From: an uncultured Bacteroidota bacterium
GTDB lineage: Bacteria > Bacteroidota > Bacteroidia > 2-12-FULL-35-15
Length of the DNA stretch: 64,000 bases
Reading direction: 5' to 3'
Assembly (NCBI GenBank): GCA_903926385.1
Contig: CAIYIS010000059.1
Coordinates: 62,001-126,000 of the forward strand
Shown here: positions 8,810 through 18,898 of the stretch, piece after piece
Layout of the letters: the number at the start of each line of letters is the position of its first letter
Numbering within the stretch: position 1 is the stretch's first letter
Notes under the pieces: generated by a model
What the model was told of the DNA's origin: nothing
Database searches by the model: none
What the model saw: only the letters and a program-made list of their open reading frames with translations
Translations under genes and position numbers: made by a program

Positions 8810-10870
8810 CTATTTCTTTTTAAGTTTAAAATATTTGTAAATTTCTTCTTGTGCTCTTATTTCTGTTTTATCTGCGCTTCTTCGGTATTCGTTATTCTGC
8901 ATACTTCCTAGCACCCGTGCTTTGGTATTGTCGGCCCAAAGAATATCCATAATTTGTTTTACCTGAAGTTGAATATTTTTATCATACACCGGCACTGCTA
9001 CTTCCGAACGGTGATCTAAGTTACGTGCCATCCAGTCGGCTGAGGACAAATAAATTTTTTCATTACCTCCATTATGGAAAATAAATACTCGGCTATGTTC
9101 TAAAAATTTATCGACTATACTTATTGCTTCAATATTATCACTAAGCCCTCTTACGCCTGCCACTAGCGAACAAATGCCTCTCACAAGCAATTTAATTTTC
9201 ACTCCTTCGGTACTGGCTTCGTATAGCTTCTTAATAATATTGGGGTCGACCAGATTGTTTAACTTTAAAGTAATGGCTGCCGGAATATTTTTTCTGGCAT
9301 TCGCAATCTCTTTATTGATAAGTGCAGTAACATTTTTACGCATGGTGAACGGAGATACCAGCAGATGTTTGTATGTTCCTGTTTTAAGGTTATCAGAATA
9401 AAACATAAATAATTTCTCTGCCTCCTCTGTTATTCTAGGGTCTGTGGTTAACAAACTATGGTCAGTGTATACTCTAGCGGTATCACCATTAAAGTTGCCT
9501 GTTCCCAAATGAGCGTAATGATGTAATTTACCATTCTCTTTTCTGCTTATTAAAAACAGCTTGGTATGCACCTTTAATCCGGGAACACCATATATAACAT
9601 TTGCACCTTCCTCTTGCAGCTTATTGGCCCAGTAGATATTCGACTCTTCATCAAAACGAGCCTGCAACTCAATAACAGCAACTACCGATTTTCCGTTCTT
9701 TAATGCATTAATCAGCGCCTTCACCACATTGGAATTGTTGGCAACCCGGTATAAAGTTATTTTTATACTCACTACTTTGGGGTCGATGGAAGCTTCGCGC
9801 AAAATATCTATGATATGGTCGAAAGACTGGTAAGGATAAGTAAGCAGCACATCCTTCTTTTTTATAACTTTCAACAAATTGGTTTGATTAACCAAATCAG
9901 GGTGTTTGAGGGGAGGTGTTTTTTTATAACTCAACTCTGGCGAACCTACATTCGGGAACTTTATAAAATCCTTGAAATTGTGATATCTGCCACCAGGTAT
10001 GGGATTCTCTTCTTTTCCAAGTTTTATTTTTTTCATAATAAACTCAAGAATGTCGGGAGATATCTGGCTATCGTAAACCAGCCTCACAGGTTGCCCTTTT
10101 TTTCGGTCTTTTAACCCCTTTGTTATTTTTTCTATAAAAGATTTGGACACATCATTGTCAATATCCATTTCGGCATCTCTGGTGAGTTTGATATTGAATG
10201 CTTCGATGTAATCGTGTTCAAAATTAGGGAATATATCTTCGAGACAAAATCTAATTACATCGTCCAGGAGAATAATAAAGTTCTTTTCTTTGTCTTTGGG
10301 AAGAACAACAAAGCGGGACAGAACATCTGTTGGTACTTCTATTAAAGCATATTTATTTTTTTTATCTTTTTGCTTTCGTCCAAGTTTTATAATCAGATAA
10401 CCTGATTTATCCTTAAGGTAAGGAAATTTAGAAGTTGAATCTAACATTATCGGGAAGAGAGAAGGCAAAACCTTTTCCCGGAAAAATGTCTTTATAAATA
10501 CCCGTTGCGAAGGAGTTACTTGCTTTTCATTGATGATAAAAATATTGTTTTTTACCAACTCCAGACTAAGTGTTTGATAAATCGATTCAAATTTTATTTG
10601 CTGCTGAATAACGGTTTTCTGAATGGCATTCAGAATTGCAACCGGATTTTCGCCCATTAACTCAATCGCTTTTTTCTGATGTTTAATTACTCGAGTAAGC
10701 GTGGCCACTCTTACACGGAAAAACTCATCTCTATTATTAGAAAAAATGCCGAGAAATTTAATTCTCTCTATTAAAGGTACGGTTGAGTCCTGAGCTTCCT
10801 GCAATACCCTTTCGTTAAAGGATAACCAGCTTAATTCCCTATTGATTAAAACTTTCTTTTCCTTTTTCAT
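8810..10870 (-). CDS. ppk1: Polyphosphate kinase 1
   Basis: 686 residues, the usual PPK1 length, with the N-terminal helical domain opening INRELSWLSFNERVLQEA and two PLD-like C-terminal domains. The catalytic histidines sit at residue 435 (in VHTKLFLI) and 454 (in YAHLGTGNFN), the same numbers as in E. coli PPK. It reversibly polymerises the gamma-phosphate of ATP into inorganic polyphosphate at the inner membrane. It is the first gene of the ppk1-ppx operon, with a -7 box 22 nt upstream. Confidence 0.97.
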   Translation of the reverse strand: MKKEKKVLINRELSWLSFNERVLQEAQDSTVPLIERIKFLGIFSNNRDEFFRVRVATLTRVIKHQKKAIELMGENPVAILNAIQKTVIQQQIKFESIYQTLSLELVKNNIFIINEKQVTPSQRVFIKTFFREKVLPSLFPIMLDSTSKFPYLKDKSGYLIIKLGRKQKDKKNKYALIEVPTDVLSRFVVLPKDKEKNFIILLDDVIRFCLEDIFPNFEHDYIEAFNIKLTRDAEMDIDNDVSKSFIEKITKGLKDRKKGQPVRLVYDSQISPDILEFIMKKIKLGKEENPIPGGRYHNFKDFIKFPNVGSPELSYKKTPPLKHPDLVNQTNLLKVIKKKDVLLTYPYQSFDHIIDILREASIDPKVVSIKITLYRVANNSNVVKALINALKNGKSVVAVIELQARFDEESNIYWANKLQEEGANVIYGVPGLKVHTKLFLISRKENGKLHHYAHLGTGNFNGDTARVYTDHSLLTTDPRITEEAEKLFMFYSDNLKTGTYKHLLVSPFTMRKNVTALINKEIANARKNIPAAITLKLNNLVDPNIIKKLYEASTEGVKIKLLVRGICSLVAGVRGLSDNIEAISIVDKFLEHSRVFIFHNGGNEKIYLSSADWMARNLDHRSEVAVPVYDKNIQLQVKQIMDILWADNTKARVLGSMQNNEYRRSADKTEIRAQEEIYKYFKLKKK

Positions 10871-10891
10871 AACTTAAAATACCTAACAGAA

Positions 10892-10899
10892 CAAAAGTA
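10892..10899 (-). promoter_or_regulatory. -7 promoter box for ppk1-ppx
   Basis: The minus strand reads TACTTTTG, matching TAnnTTTG, 22 nt upstream of the ppk1 ATG. It separates ppk1 transcription from the small Lys-rich gene behind it. Confidence 0.55.
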
Positions 10900-10921
10900 A
10901 CGAAAAATACAATTACCTTTT

Positions 10922-11191
10922 CTACTTTGCTCCTTTCGTTTTTACTTTTTTCGGATTTGGTTTTACCGTATTCTTGGTATCCACTTTCTTGACATTTTCC
11001 TTTTTAGCAACAAGTTTCTTTTTCTGCACTGGTTTATATGCCTTAAAGAACTTTTTCGCCAATATTTTTGAGGCTCCATATACAATGTCGTTCACTTCCT
11101 TTGCTGCTTCTGGGTTAATTGCTATCAAAGCGTTTTCAATGATAGTCACCAATGAATGTTCCAGCTCTTTTCTTTGTTTCTTCTTGTCCAT
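10922..11191 (-). CDS. Small Lys-rich protein of unknown function
   Basis: 89 residues. An N-terminal helical half (about residues 5-55, with INPEAAKEVNDIVYGASKI) is followed by a strongly basic Lys/Val/Pro tail (55-89) resembling histone-H1-like nucleoid proteins. No HU, H-NS or other known fold is recognised. It lies directly upstream of ppk1 on the same strand, with a promoter in the 51-nt gap. Nucleic-acid or polyphosphate binding is inferred from charge only. Confidence 0.65.
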   Translation of the reverse strand: MDKKKQRKELEHSLVTIIENALIAINPEAAKEVNDIVYGASKILAKKFFKAYKPVQKKKLVAKKENVKKVDTKNTVKPNPKKVKTKGAK

Positions 11192-11300
11192 GATAATTAA
11201 TTTTTAGTTTATAAAATTATAGAGAATATTTACGCGAAATCAGACTGACAAAAATGATAACACTAAATTAACAACCAAACAAACCCACAAAAGGTATAGT

Positions 11301-11795
11301 TTAAATATTGTTTTTAGGAAAATCAAATAAAACTAATTTACCCGGAACGTCTATAAACTCTTCCCAGGTAGCACATTTATTAGTAATACCAACAATTCCG
11401 CAAGTAGGAATTGCCTCCATGGTTGTTCGCAATAATGCATTTGCACAGTCAGTAATTGTGGGATTATGGGCAAATAAAAACAACGTATTTACTTTACTAT
11501 TTGTTTCAGCAATTATGGAAAGGTATTTATCGTAATCAGAATGGTAAAGCGAAGGTTCAATTCGAATCTTCGCACTATTATAATCAGTATTTCGTGCAAA
11601 AATAAGAGCGGTGGTAAGTGCTCTTACTGCACAACTTGAAATAATTTCTTCAGGTTTGATACTAGCGGATTTAAAAACCAGACTCATTTTGTGAGCATCG
11701 GTATATCCTCGAGTGTTGAGTGGACGATCTATATCTGCAAGGGCGATATTAGCCCAATCTGATTTAGCATGACGAATAAGGTAAAGTGTTTTCAT
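11301..11795 (-). CDS. sixA: SixA-like histidine phosphatase
   Basis: 164 residues of the phosphoglycerate-mutase-like branch. The RHG-type motif LIRHAKSDW (residues 6-14) carries the catalytic His9. LNTRGY, SSCAVRAL and the second catalytic His in FAHNPTI follow the SixA order. SixA removes phosphate from phosphohistidine in phosphorelay proteins, but many Bacteroidota members have unproved substrates. It is not clearly coupled to a neighbour. Confidence 0.78.
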   Translation of the reverse strand: MKTLYLIRHAKSDWANIALADIDRPLNTRGYTDAHKMSLVFKSASIKPEEIISSCAVRALTTALIFARNTDYNSAKIRIEPSLYHSDYDKYLSIIAETNSKVNTLFLFAHNPTITDCANALLRTTMEAIPTCGIVGITNKCATWEEFIDVPGKLVLFDFPKNNI

Positions 11796-11867
11796 ATTGA
11801 AAATTCAACAGTAAAACCTATATATCTAAGCCATCTATCAAACTTCTGACAGAGGCAATAATTCTTT

Positions 11868-13493
<1,626 letters not shown>

Positions 13494-13537
13494 TTATTTT
13501 GCTTAATCCTTAACCAGAGGAAGTTTTATCGGTTGGG

Positions 13538-13545
13538 CAAAAGTA
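13538..13545 (-). promoter_or_regulatory. -7 promoter box for pyrG
   Basis: The minus strand reads TACTTTTG. The predicted leader is about 45 nt. In other phyla pyrG can be controlled by reiterative transcription or attenuation in this leader, but no hairpin or C-run is visible here. Confidence 0.5.
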
Positions 13546-13655
13546 AGAAAAAAATCCAACAGGAATATTGCGAAATGAATAAAAGTTTTACTCAAATAAC
13601 AAATCCAAATTAAATAATTCAGTAAGTTGTAAGTTATCTAACGAAAAGAAATGCT

Positions 13656-15998
13656 CTAAAAAGTCATAATAACGCTCAGTGTTGGCAGAATAGGCAATTG
13701 GTCTACTCGTTTGTATTGAATACGGTCAAAATAAAACACATTCTCACGACTATAAACATTGGTGGCACCTGCCGCTATTTCAAGTTTAGTATTTGCAAAC
13801 AGCAGAAAAGTACGTTTTATGTTCACATCTAAACGGTGGTACCATGGTAATTCCTTTACCTGGCTTTCATCAAAGAAATAATTCAAATCACCATTCGTGG
13901 AGGTATAGTTAGTATTTATCCCCTGCTGAAAGTTCAAGTCCTCATAAAAACCTCCTGTTGGTTTAAATGGAAACCCAGATCCCACATTCCATCGAGCATC
14001 AATTTCCCAATTTTTCTTTTTGCCCAAAGTGTATGACACAACCAAGTTCGCATTATGTCTTCTATCGTAATGAGTACGGTAATCTTGTATACCATCCCAG
14101 TGATTAACATACCCCAATGAATACACCACCCACACATACAATCTCTTGTAATCATACTTTAACACAACGTCCAAACCTTGAGCTCGCCCTGTCTCAATTA
14201 TGTAGTCTTTTTTCATAATGTCAGGTTTATTTGCATTTTCAAGCAATGTTTCATCATATATTTTGTATGGGTTTATGTTAGACAATTGAGTAAAATCTTT
14301 ACGATATACTTCAACATTTAAACCCACGTGTTTTGCCAAATCCATTTCGAAACCGGCAACATAATGATTTGCTTTTTGTAATTTCGACTTCACATTCACT
14401 ACATCTCCGTTCTCATTTACATAGGAGGTTGGCAAGTTATCCGGACCTGACAGGAAGCCATAAAACAAGTTCACCACTTCTCTATCAGTATTAGTTGCAA
14501 TCAAGTTTTGAGAATACATTCCTCCTGCAAATTTGAAGCGAATTTTATGTGTAACATTCCACTTAAAACTTAATCTCGGCTCAGGAGAAAACTCGGCAAG
14601 AGATGCATAATACTGAATGCGCATACTTGGTTCAATCAAAAGCTTTTTGTGTTTAGAAATCCATTTATATTTCAAATACCCGCCAATTTCGGTTGTGTAA
14701 TCATTTTGAAAAATATGTCGACCGATCGAATTGTAGAAATCAAAATAAGTACTGAATCCATCTACATCTATACCATAATTCAGCTCATTTTGACGCATGA
14801 AGTATGAGAAACCGATTCCCATATTAAAACCTTTTATCGTACTCGATTCTTCAGGCTGAGCTTCCGGTTTCATTTTTATTGCATATTGTGAATATGCAAA
14901 ATTACCATTAACCAAAACAGGTGAATTTTGAGGCACCAAAAGAAAATTCCCGCCTCCTCCGTATGAAACCCAATTCATATCCTGTAATGATTGGTAACTA
15001 ACCTTATCATTAAAATTAAATCCGAATAAATTCAACTTACTACCATTATTACTGTTAAACGACACCTTTCCGTAGTAATCATTGAAACTGAAAGGTAAAC
15101 CATTCGGATCAACATAAGAGTATAGCAGCTTAGATGTGGTAGGTAAAAAAGAAGTCTTGGCAGAAAGAATAAAAGAAGAGGTTCCATTACTTCCTTCTTT
15201 ATATCTTTTCAAAGGCCCTTCAGCTAGAACTTTTGCTCCGAAAGGAGAAAAAGCTACTTTACCAGCAACGCGTCTTTTGTTTCCATCACGTGTAGTGATG
15301 TCCATGATAGAAGAAATTCGTCCACCATATTCTGCACCGAAACCTCCACTGTATACATCTGCGTTGCGAATAATATCAGCATCAAAAACAGAGAATAATC
15401 CAATGGAGTGAAATGGGTTGTAAACAATCATTCCATCAAGCAAGACTTTATTTTGAATTGGCGAACCTCCACGAATATAAAGTTGTCCCCCTTGATCGCC
15501 CGTAAAAATAACTCCAGGCAAAACTTGGAGATATTGAGCTAAATCTGGCTCCCCTCCAACTGTTGGCAATTTTTTGATAGTTACCGGATCAATTTTATTC
15601 ACCGAAACTTGAGTTTCTGACTCTTTTGCTTGTTGTTCGGCAGTAATTTCTACCTCAATTAGTTTCACATTGCCTTTTACTAAATATAACTTTTGGTTAA
15701 GTATATCCCCTGCTTTAATGGTAATGGGTTGCTGGAGAGTATCGTACCCCAAAACCGATACAATCATAATTGTATAATTTCCGGGTGGTATTCGACTTAT
15801 GGTAAAGAAACCATTTACATCCGTTGCTATACCCATGGAGGTACCTTTGAGCACAACATTAGTAAACAAAACGGGTTCGCCTGTTTCTTTTACATAAACA
15901 AAACCTCTTACTGTTCCTGTTCCTGATTGAGAGAATGTAACCATTGAACCTAAAGTGAACAATGTGATAAAAATATATTTAATAAAACGTACAGACAT
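13656..15998 (-). CDS. TonB-dependent outer-membrane receptor with CarboxypepD_reg-like domain
   Basis: 780 residues: a signal peptide (about 1-24), a carboxypeptidase-regulatory-like beta-sandwich (about 27-115, with GFVYVKETGEPV and the SRIPPGNYTI turn), a plug domain (about 130-235, with GGQLYIRGGSPIQNKVLLDGM) and a 22-strand barrel ending in Phe (IMTF), the usual outer-membrane insertion signal. No SusD partner lies next to it, so it is not a standard polysaccharide-utilisation receptor. The substrate (siderophore, peptide, other) is unknown. A -7 box precedes it. Confidence 0.9.
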   Translation of the reverse strand: MSVRFIKYIFITLFTLGSMVTFSQSGTGTVRGFVYVKETGEPVLFTNVVLKGTSMGIATDVNGFFTISRIPPGNYTIMIVSVLGYDTLQQPITIKAGDILNQKLYLVKGNVKLIEVEITAEQQAKESETQVSVNKIDPVTIKKLPTVGGEPDLAQYLQVLPGVIFTGDQGGQLYIRGGSPIQNKVLLDGMIVYNPFHSIGLFSVFDADIIRNADVYSGGFGAEYGGRISSIMDITTRDGNKRRVAGKVAFSPFGAKVLAEGPLKRYKEGSNGTSSFILSAKTSFLPTTSKLLYSYVDPNGLPFSFNDYYGKVSFNSNNGSKLNLFGFNFNDKVSYQSLQDMNWVSYGGGGNFLLVPQNSPVLVNGNFAYSQYAIKMKPEAQPEESSTIKGFNMGIGFSYFMRQNELNYGIDVDGFSTYFDFYNSIGRHIFQNDYTTEIGGYLKYKWISKHKKLLIEPSMRIQYYASLAEFSPEPRLSFKWNVTHKIRFKFAGGMYSQNLIATNTDREVVNLFYGFLSGPDNLPTSYVNENGDVVNVKSKLQKANHYVAGFEMDLAKHVGLNVEVYRKDFTQLSNINPYKIYDETLLENANKPDIMKKDYIIETGRAQGLDVVLKYDYKRLYVWVVYSLGYVNHWDGIQDYRTHYDRRHNANLVVSYTLGKKKNWEIDARWNVGSGFPFKPTGGFYEDLNFQQGINTNYTSTNGDLNYFFDESQVKELPWYHRLDVNIKRTFLLFANTKLEIAAGATNVYSRENVFYFDRIQYKRVDQLPILPTLSVIMTF

Positions 15999-16036
15999 AG
16001 CGCTGATGATATTTTTTTAGATTCTTAAAAAACGTG

Positions 16037-16044
16037 CAAAACTA
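16037..16044 (-). promoter_or_regulatory. -7 promoter box for the TonB receptor
   Basis: The minus strand reads TAGTTTTG, 39 nt upstream of the receptor ATG. Confidence 0.5.
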
Positions 16045-16167
16045 AGAAAATATTGATAACAGTGAAGGAATGTTTTTTAAAATGAACTAATTCGTCTTCT
16101 AACCGTATTTTTAACTTAAAATAAAAACATACAGTAAGAATTGATTGACTTAAGTAGAAACTAAGAA

Positions 16168-16581
16168 TTATAATTTGGTTTGAGCAAGTTGAAGTACTTT
16201 TTCAAACTCATTTGGTGTGATGGCGCAAACCGACAAACGACTAAGCCGAATAATTTGCATTTCAGACAAATCTTTTTCTGACTTTAACTGCGACAAGGTT
16301 ACTAGTTTTTTAAGTGTTTTTACAGGTGCCAAATCTACTACACTCCAAGCAATATCCGTTGTACTTGGATCTTGATACGCCTCTCTAACAACCTTAGCAA
16401 CACCAACAATACAAAGCCCTTCGTTACTGTGATAAAAAAAAACTAAATCGCCTTTTTCCATAGCACGCATGTTATTGCGAGCTGCATAATTACGAACACC
16501 TTCCCATACTGTTTTTTTATCTTTTACAAGCTGTTGCCAACTGTATACAGAAGGCTCTGATTTTACTAACCAATAATTCAT
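16168..16581 (-). CDS. EVE-domain protein
   Basis: 137 residues from the ATG at 16581 (MNYWLVKSEPSVYSW), the standard start of the EVE/thymocyte-nuclear-protein-1 family. WEGVRNYAARNNMRAM and GDLVFFYHSNE are the PUA-like pocket segments. EVE domains read modified bases in nucleic acids and are often linked to restriction or RNA-modification systems. No such partner lies nearby, so this looks like the solitary housekeeping form. The 11-residue extension in front of this ATG is not needed. Confidence 0.85.
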   Translation of the reverse strand: MNYWLVKSEPSVYSWQQLVKDKKTVWEGVRNYAARNNMRAMEKGDLVFFYHSNEGLCIVGVAKVVREAYQDPSTTDIAWSVVDLAPVKTLKKLVTLSQLKSEKDLSEMQIIRLSRLSVCAITPNEFEKVLQLAQTKL

Positions 16582-16897
16582 ATATTTTATTTTAGGGATG
16601 TAAAGATAAAGCATTTTTAAAACAAACCTCTTTCTTTTTTATTGTTTCCATGTTGCTTGTTTTTCCACAAACTTAAAAGCTGAATGTTTGCCTCTCTGAA
16701 TTATTGTTTCGGGTTTGAATAGAGAGTTGATGAATTCTTAATTGCGCCCTTCCTTACTTTTAAATTTCAAAACAGTTATTCAAGATGTCAAACATATTAT
16801 GATTATTCAGAAAGCAAAAGTCTGAAAATAGTCTCCAAAAGTTTCTTAAAATTAATTAAAAACAAAGAAATTTATTATTAAACACAGTCTCTTCCCC

Positions 16898-17044
16898 GCG
16901 AAACTAAGTTAATTTCTAACCTAATTATGTTTTTCATTTACTTAGTTAAGTAAACGATTTCCTTAACTAAGTTTTTGATCGACTTAGTTAGCCGATTATT
17001 TAACTCATTATCTACACATAAGCTTGACTAACTACAAATTAACA
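16898..17044. repeat. Array D: degenerate 21-nt periodic repeat
   Basis: The cores ACTTAGTTA (16940), CCTTAACTA (16961) and ACTTAGTTA (16982) are spaced exactly 21 nt apart, with a weaker copy ACCTAATTA at 16919 and more diverged 21-nt blocks on either side. Several cores are near-palindromic (CTTAGTTAAG). The period matches that of arrays A, B and C although the sequence differs. No flanking inverted repeat is seen. Confidence 0.6.
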
Positions 17045-17166
17045 ATAAGCTTCAATTGAATTTCTATTAAAACCCAATTAACTTCATCAAACTAAATTGC
17101 ACTTCAAATCATAGAAATAAAATGTATTCCTTTTTTTATTTTTCAATAAAATTAAATAAGTATTTG

Positions 17167-17174
17167 TAGTTTTG
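17167..17174 (+). promoter_or_regulatory. -7 promoter box
   Basis: TAGTTTTG, 27 nt before the ATG of the GldN-like lipoprotein gene. Confidence 0.55.
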
Positions 17175-17201
17175 CCTTTATAAAAAGAAATAAATAATTG
17201 T

Positions 17202-17738
17202 ATGTATAAAGTATTTATAGTACTGACTAGTATTCTGCTAATAGCGTGTGGCAGAAATTCAGACCAAAATAAAATAGTGTGGGCTTCCAAAATAGAAACG
17301 ATTGTCCCCCTTGAAAAAGACAGTTTGGTTCAGATTCCTTATTTGGGTGATAAAAATAATTATGACAAAAAAGCCATTTTCGAATCGATAAAAAATGCTG
17401 TTCTTATAGGCCGCTTAAAAGCGTATTACCTTGACCCTGACTCCACCTATACCTTGGAAGAGTTTAAAACTATGCTCAATCAAATTAGTCAAAATAATGA
17501 GGAACCAGTAGCAGGGCGTCCTGGCGAATTCAGTTTAAAACCCATTACAGGTGAAGACATTGTACAGATGCGATTTGATGAACAAATGGAAATGGACACT
17601 GTAAATTATACATTAACCAACAATGTCTACGGCATCACATTTTACAGTTACAAACGGCTTAAAGAAACTGGAGAATCATTGGGATATAAATATCTTTTTG
17701 GAGTAAAGTTTAAAAACAGGCCAGTTGGCTGGAAATAA
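17202..17738 (+). CDS. GldN-like lipoprotein
   Basis: 178 residues. The N-terminus is a lipoprotein signal with lipobox LIAC (Cys16). The mature part reads like the C-terminal module of GldN/PorN, a T9SS core-ring protein: IFESIKNAVLIGRLKAYY, then TLEEF, DIVQMRFDEQ and a final GYKYLFGVKF similar to the GldN LFWV-type ending. It lacks the PFxxLR-type GldN opening and is short, so it is probably a paralogue rather than GldN itself. This is pattern-based inference. A beta-barrel gene follows after 48 nt. Confidence 0.55.
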   Translation: MYKVFIVLTSILLIACGRNSDQNKIVWASKIETIVPLEKDSLVQIPYLGDKNNYDKKAIFESIKNAVLIGRLKAYYLDPDSTYTLEEFKTMLNQISQNNEEPVAGRPGEFSLKPITGEDIVQMRFDEQMEMDTVNYTLTNNVYGITFYSYKRLKETGESLGYKYLFGVKFKNRPVGWK

Positions 17739-17786
17739 TCAAACAATATTAATGATTTGATTATTTGTAATCCATTTTGATAATTT

Positions 17787-18551
17787 ATGAAAATACGTCT
17801 TTTTGCTTTCTTTTTTCTTTTCTTTTCTTTGTTCTCATTTTCATCAAAGGCTCAGAATGGTGATGACGAAAATGATGCAGATGATGAAAATGAACATTTA
17901 GATTTAGGTAGTTTGAATAATGATGGCAAAATTCATCATTATGTTTTTGATATCCGTGTTAATGCTACCGTTCCGAAACCCATGGGGAACAAAGCTTACA
18001 GGCGCTCATTTTTGGGAGTTTACGAAGCCTCTTTGGCTACCAATGTTTATTTATACAAGGGGATTTTTATTGGAGCTTCGGCCAAAAATGGCATGCTCAA
18101 AATAACAGAAAATAAAATTCCCAATTACAACGCACAAATGGAGATTGACAATGTTGCCGGAAAATTAGGAGGAGATTTATATCTTGGCGAACGCAAAAGA
18201 ATAATTTTTTCGGCTGCACTTGCCATTGGCCAAAACTGGACACACTATTACTCTTTTGTAAGAAAAGACACGAAAGACCCCTCCAAAGTTCTTTCCATTC
18301 CCCTCGACAACGCACGTTTTAATACATTTTTTTACGAACCCGAAATCAATTTGTATTTTCTTGTAGATAATAATATGGGAATTGGCGCCACCATAACATA
18401 TTCCTTATATAACCATACTTTCGACCCTTTTGAATTATATCTAAATCAATGGGCACCATTTGACCCAGGCCCAACAGGCAATACCAGTAACCTTAGCTTT
18501 GGCTTAGGATTTTATTACAATTTCTTGGAGAAAAAATATAAAGGAGAATAA
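17787..18551 (+). CDS. Predicted outer-membrane beta-barrel protein
   Basis: 254 residues with a signal peptide ending at about residue 22 (SSKAQ), followed by an unusually acidic stretch (about 23-40, nearly all Asp, Glu and Asn) that could bind Ca2+. The rest alternates short amphipathic strands rich in Tyr/Phe/Gly, as in small barrels with 8-10 strands. No specific family is recognised. It probably shares a transcript with the preceding lipoprotein gene and ends at a strong terminator 10 nt later. Confidence 0.65.
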   Translation: MKIRLFAFFFLFFSLFSFSSKAQNGDDENDADDENEHLDLGSLNNDGKIHHYVFDIRVNATVPKPMGNKAYRRSFLGVYEASLATNVYLYKGIFIGASAKNGMLKITENKIPNYNAQMEIDNVAGKLGGDLYLGERKRIIFSAALAIGQNWTHYYSFVRKDTKDPSKVLSIPLDNARFNTFFYEPEINLYFLVDNNMGIGATITYSLYNHTFDPFELYLNQWAPFDPGPTGNTSNLSFGLGFYYNFLEKKYKGE

Positions 18552-18560
18552 TGGGTAACT

Positions 18561-18610
18561 TTTTAAATAAAATAAGCACGCTAAAAAGCGTGCTTATTTT
18601 ATTTAAAAAG
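18561..18610. terminator. Bidirectional intrinsic terminator
   Basis: A perfect 22-bp stem (18561-18582 pairing with 18589-18610) with a 6-nt loop. The GC-rich core GCACGC/GCGTGC is flanked by A- and T-runs on both sides, so it works as an intrinsic terminator for the barrel gene (+) and the cold-shock gene (-). Confidence 0.92.
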
Positions 18611-18621
18611 AAGAAATCTTA

Positions 18622-18813
18622 TTAGATAACTTTTACATTCGAAGCATTTAATCCTTTTGGACCACTTTCTACTTCAAATGATACTTTATCGTTTTCACGG
18701 ATCTCGTCTACAAGACCTGAAGAATGAACGAAAATGTCTTTTTCACCTGATTCTGGTGTAATGAAACCAAATCCCTTTGTAACATTAAAAAATTTTACTG
18801 TACCTTTTTGCAT
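18622..18813 (-). CDS. cspA-like: Cold-shock family RNA chaperone
   Basis: 63 residues forming one cold-shock domain. RNP1 is KGFGFI (residues 13-18) and RNP2 is DIFVH (26-30). It binds single-stranded RNA or DNA and melts secondary structure. It is monocistronic, about 85 nt from the next gene, and ends at the shared terminator. Cold control by a long leader, as in E. coli cspA, cannot be judged; only a weak -7-like TTACCTTG is seen upstream. Confidence 0.93.
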   Translation of the reverse strand: MQKGTVKFFNVTKGFGFITPESGEKDIFVHSSGLVDEIRENDKVSFEVESGPKGLNASNVKVI

Positions 18814-18898
18814 GTGTTAATTAATTTAAATTTAGCGCAAGGTAACAATAATAATTAATAAACGACTAAAATAAAATATTAAATATCATACACTTATT

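Larger units (their letters stand above)
16582..17201. other. AT-rich divergent intergenic region with degenerate array D
   Basis: 620 bases without a gene, between the divergent EVE and lipoprotein genes. It is very AT-rich. The central part (16898-17044) has a degenerate 21-nt periodicity (listed separately). No tRNA-like or other RNA structure was recognised. Confidence 0.65.

Noticed and set aside
13656-15998. SusC-type polysaccharide-utilisation locus
   Set aside because: No SusD, glycoside hydrolase or sensor lies beside this TonB receptor.
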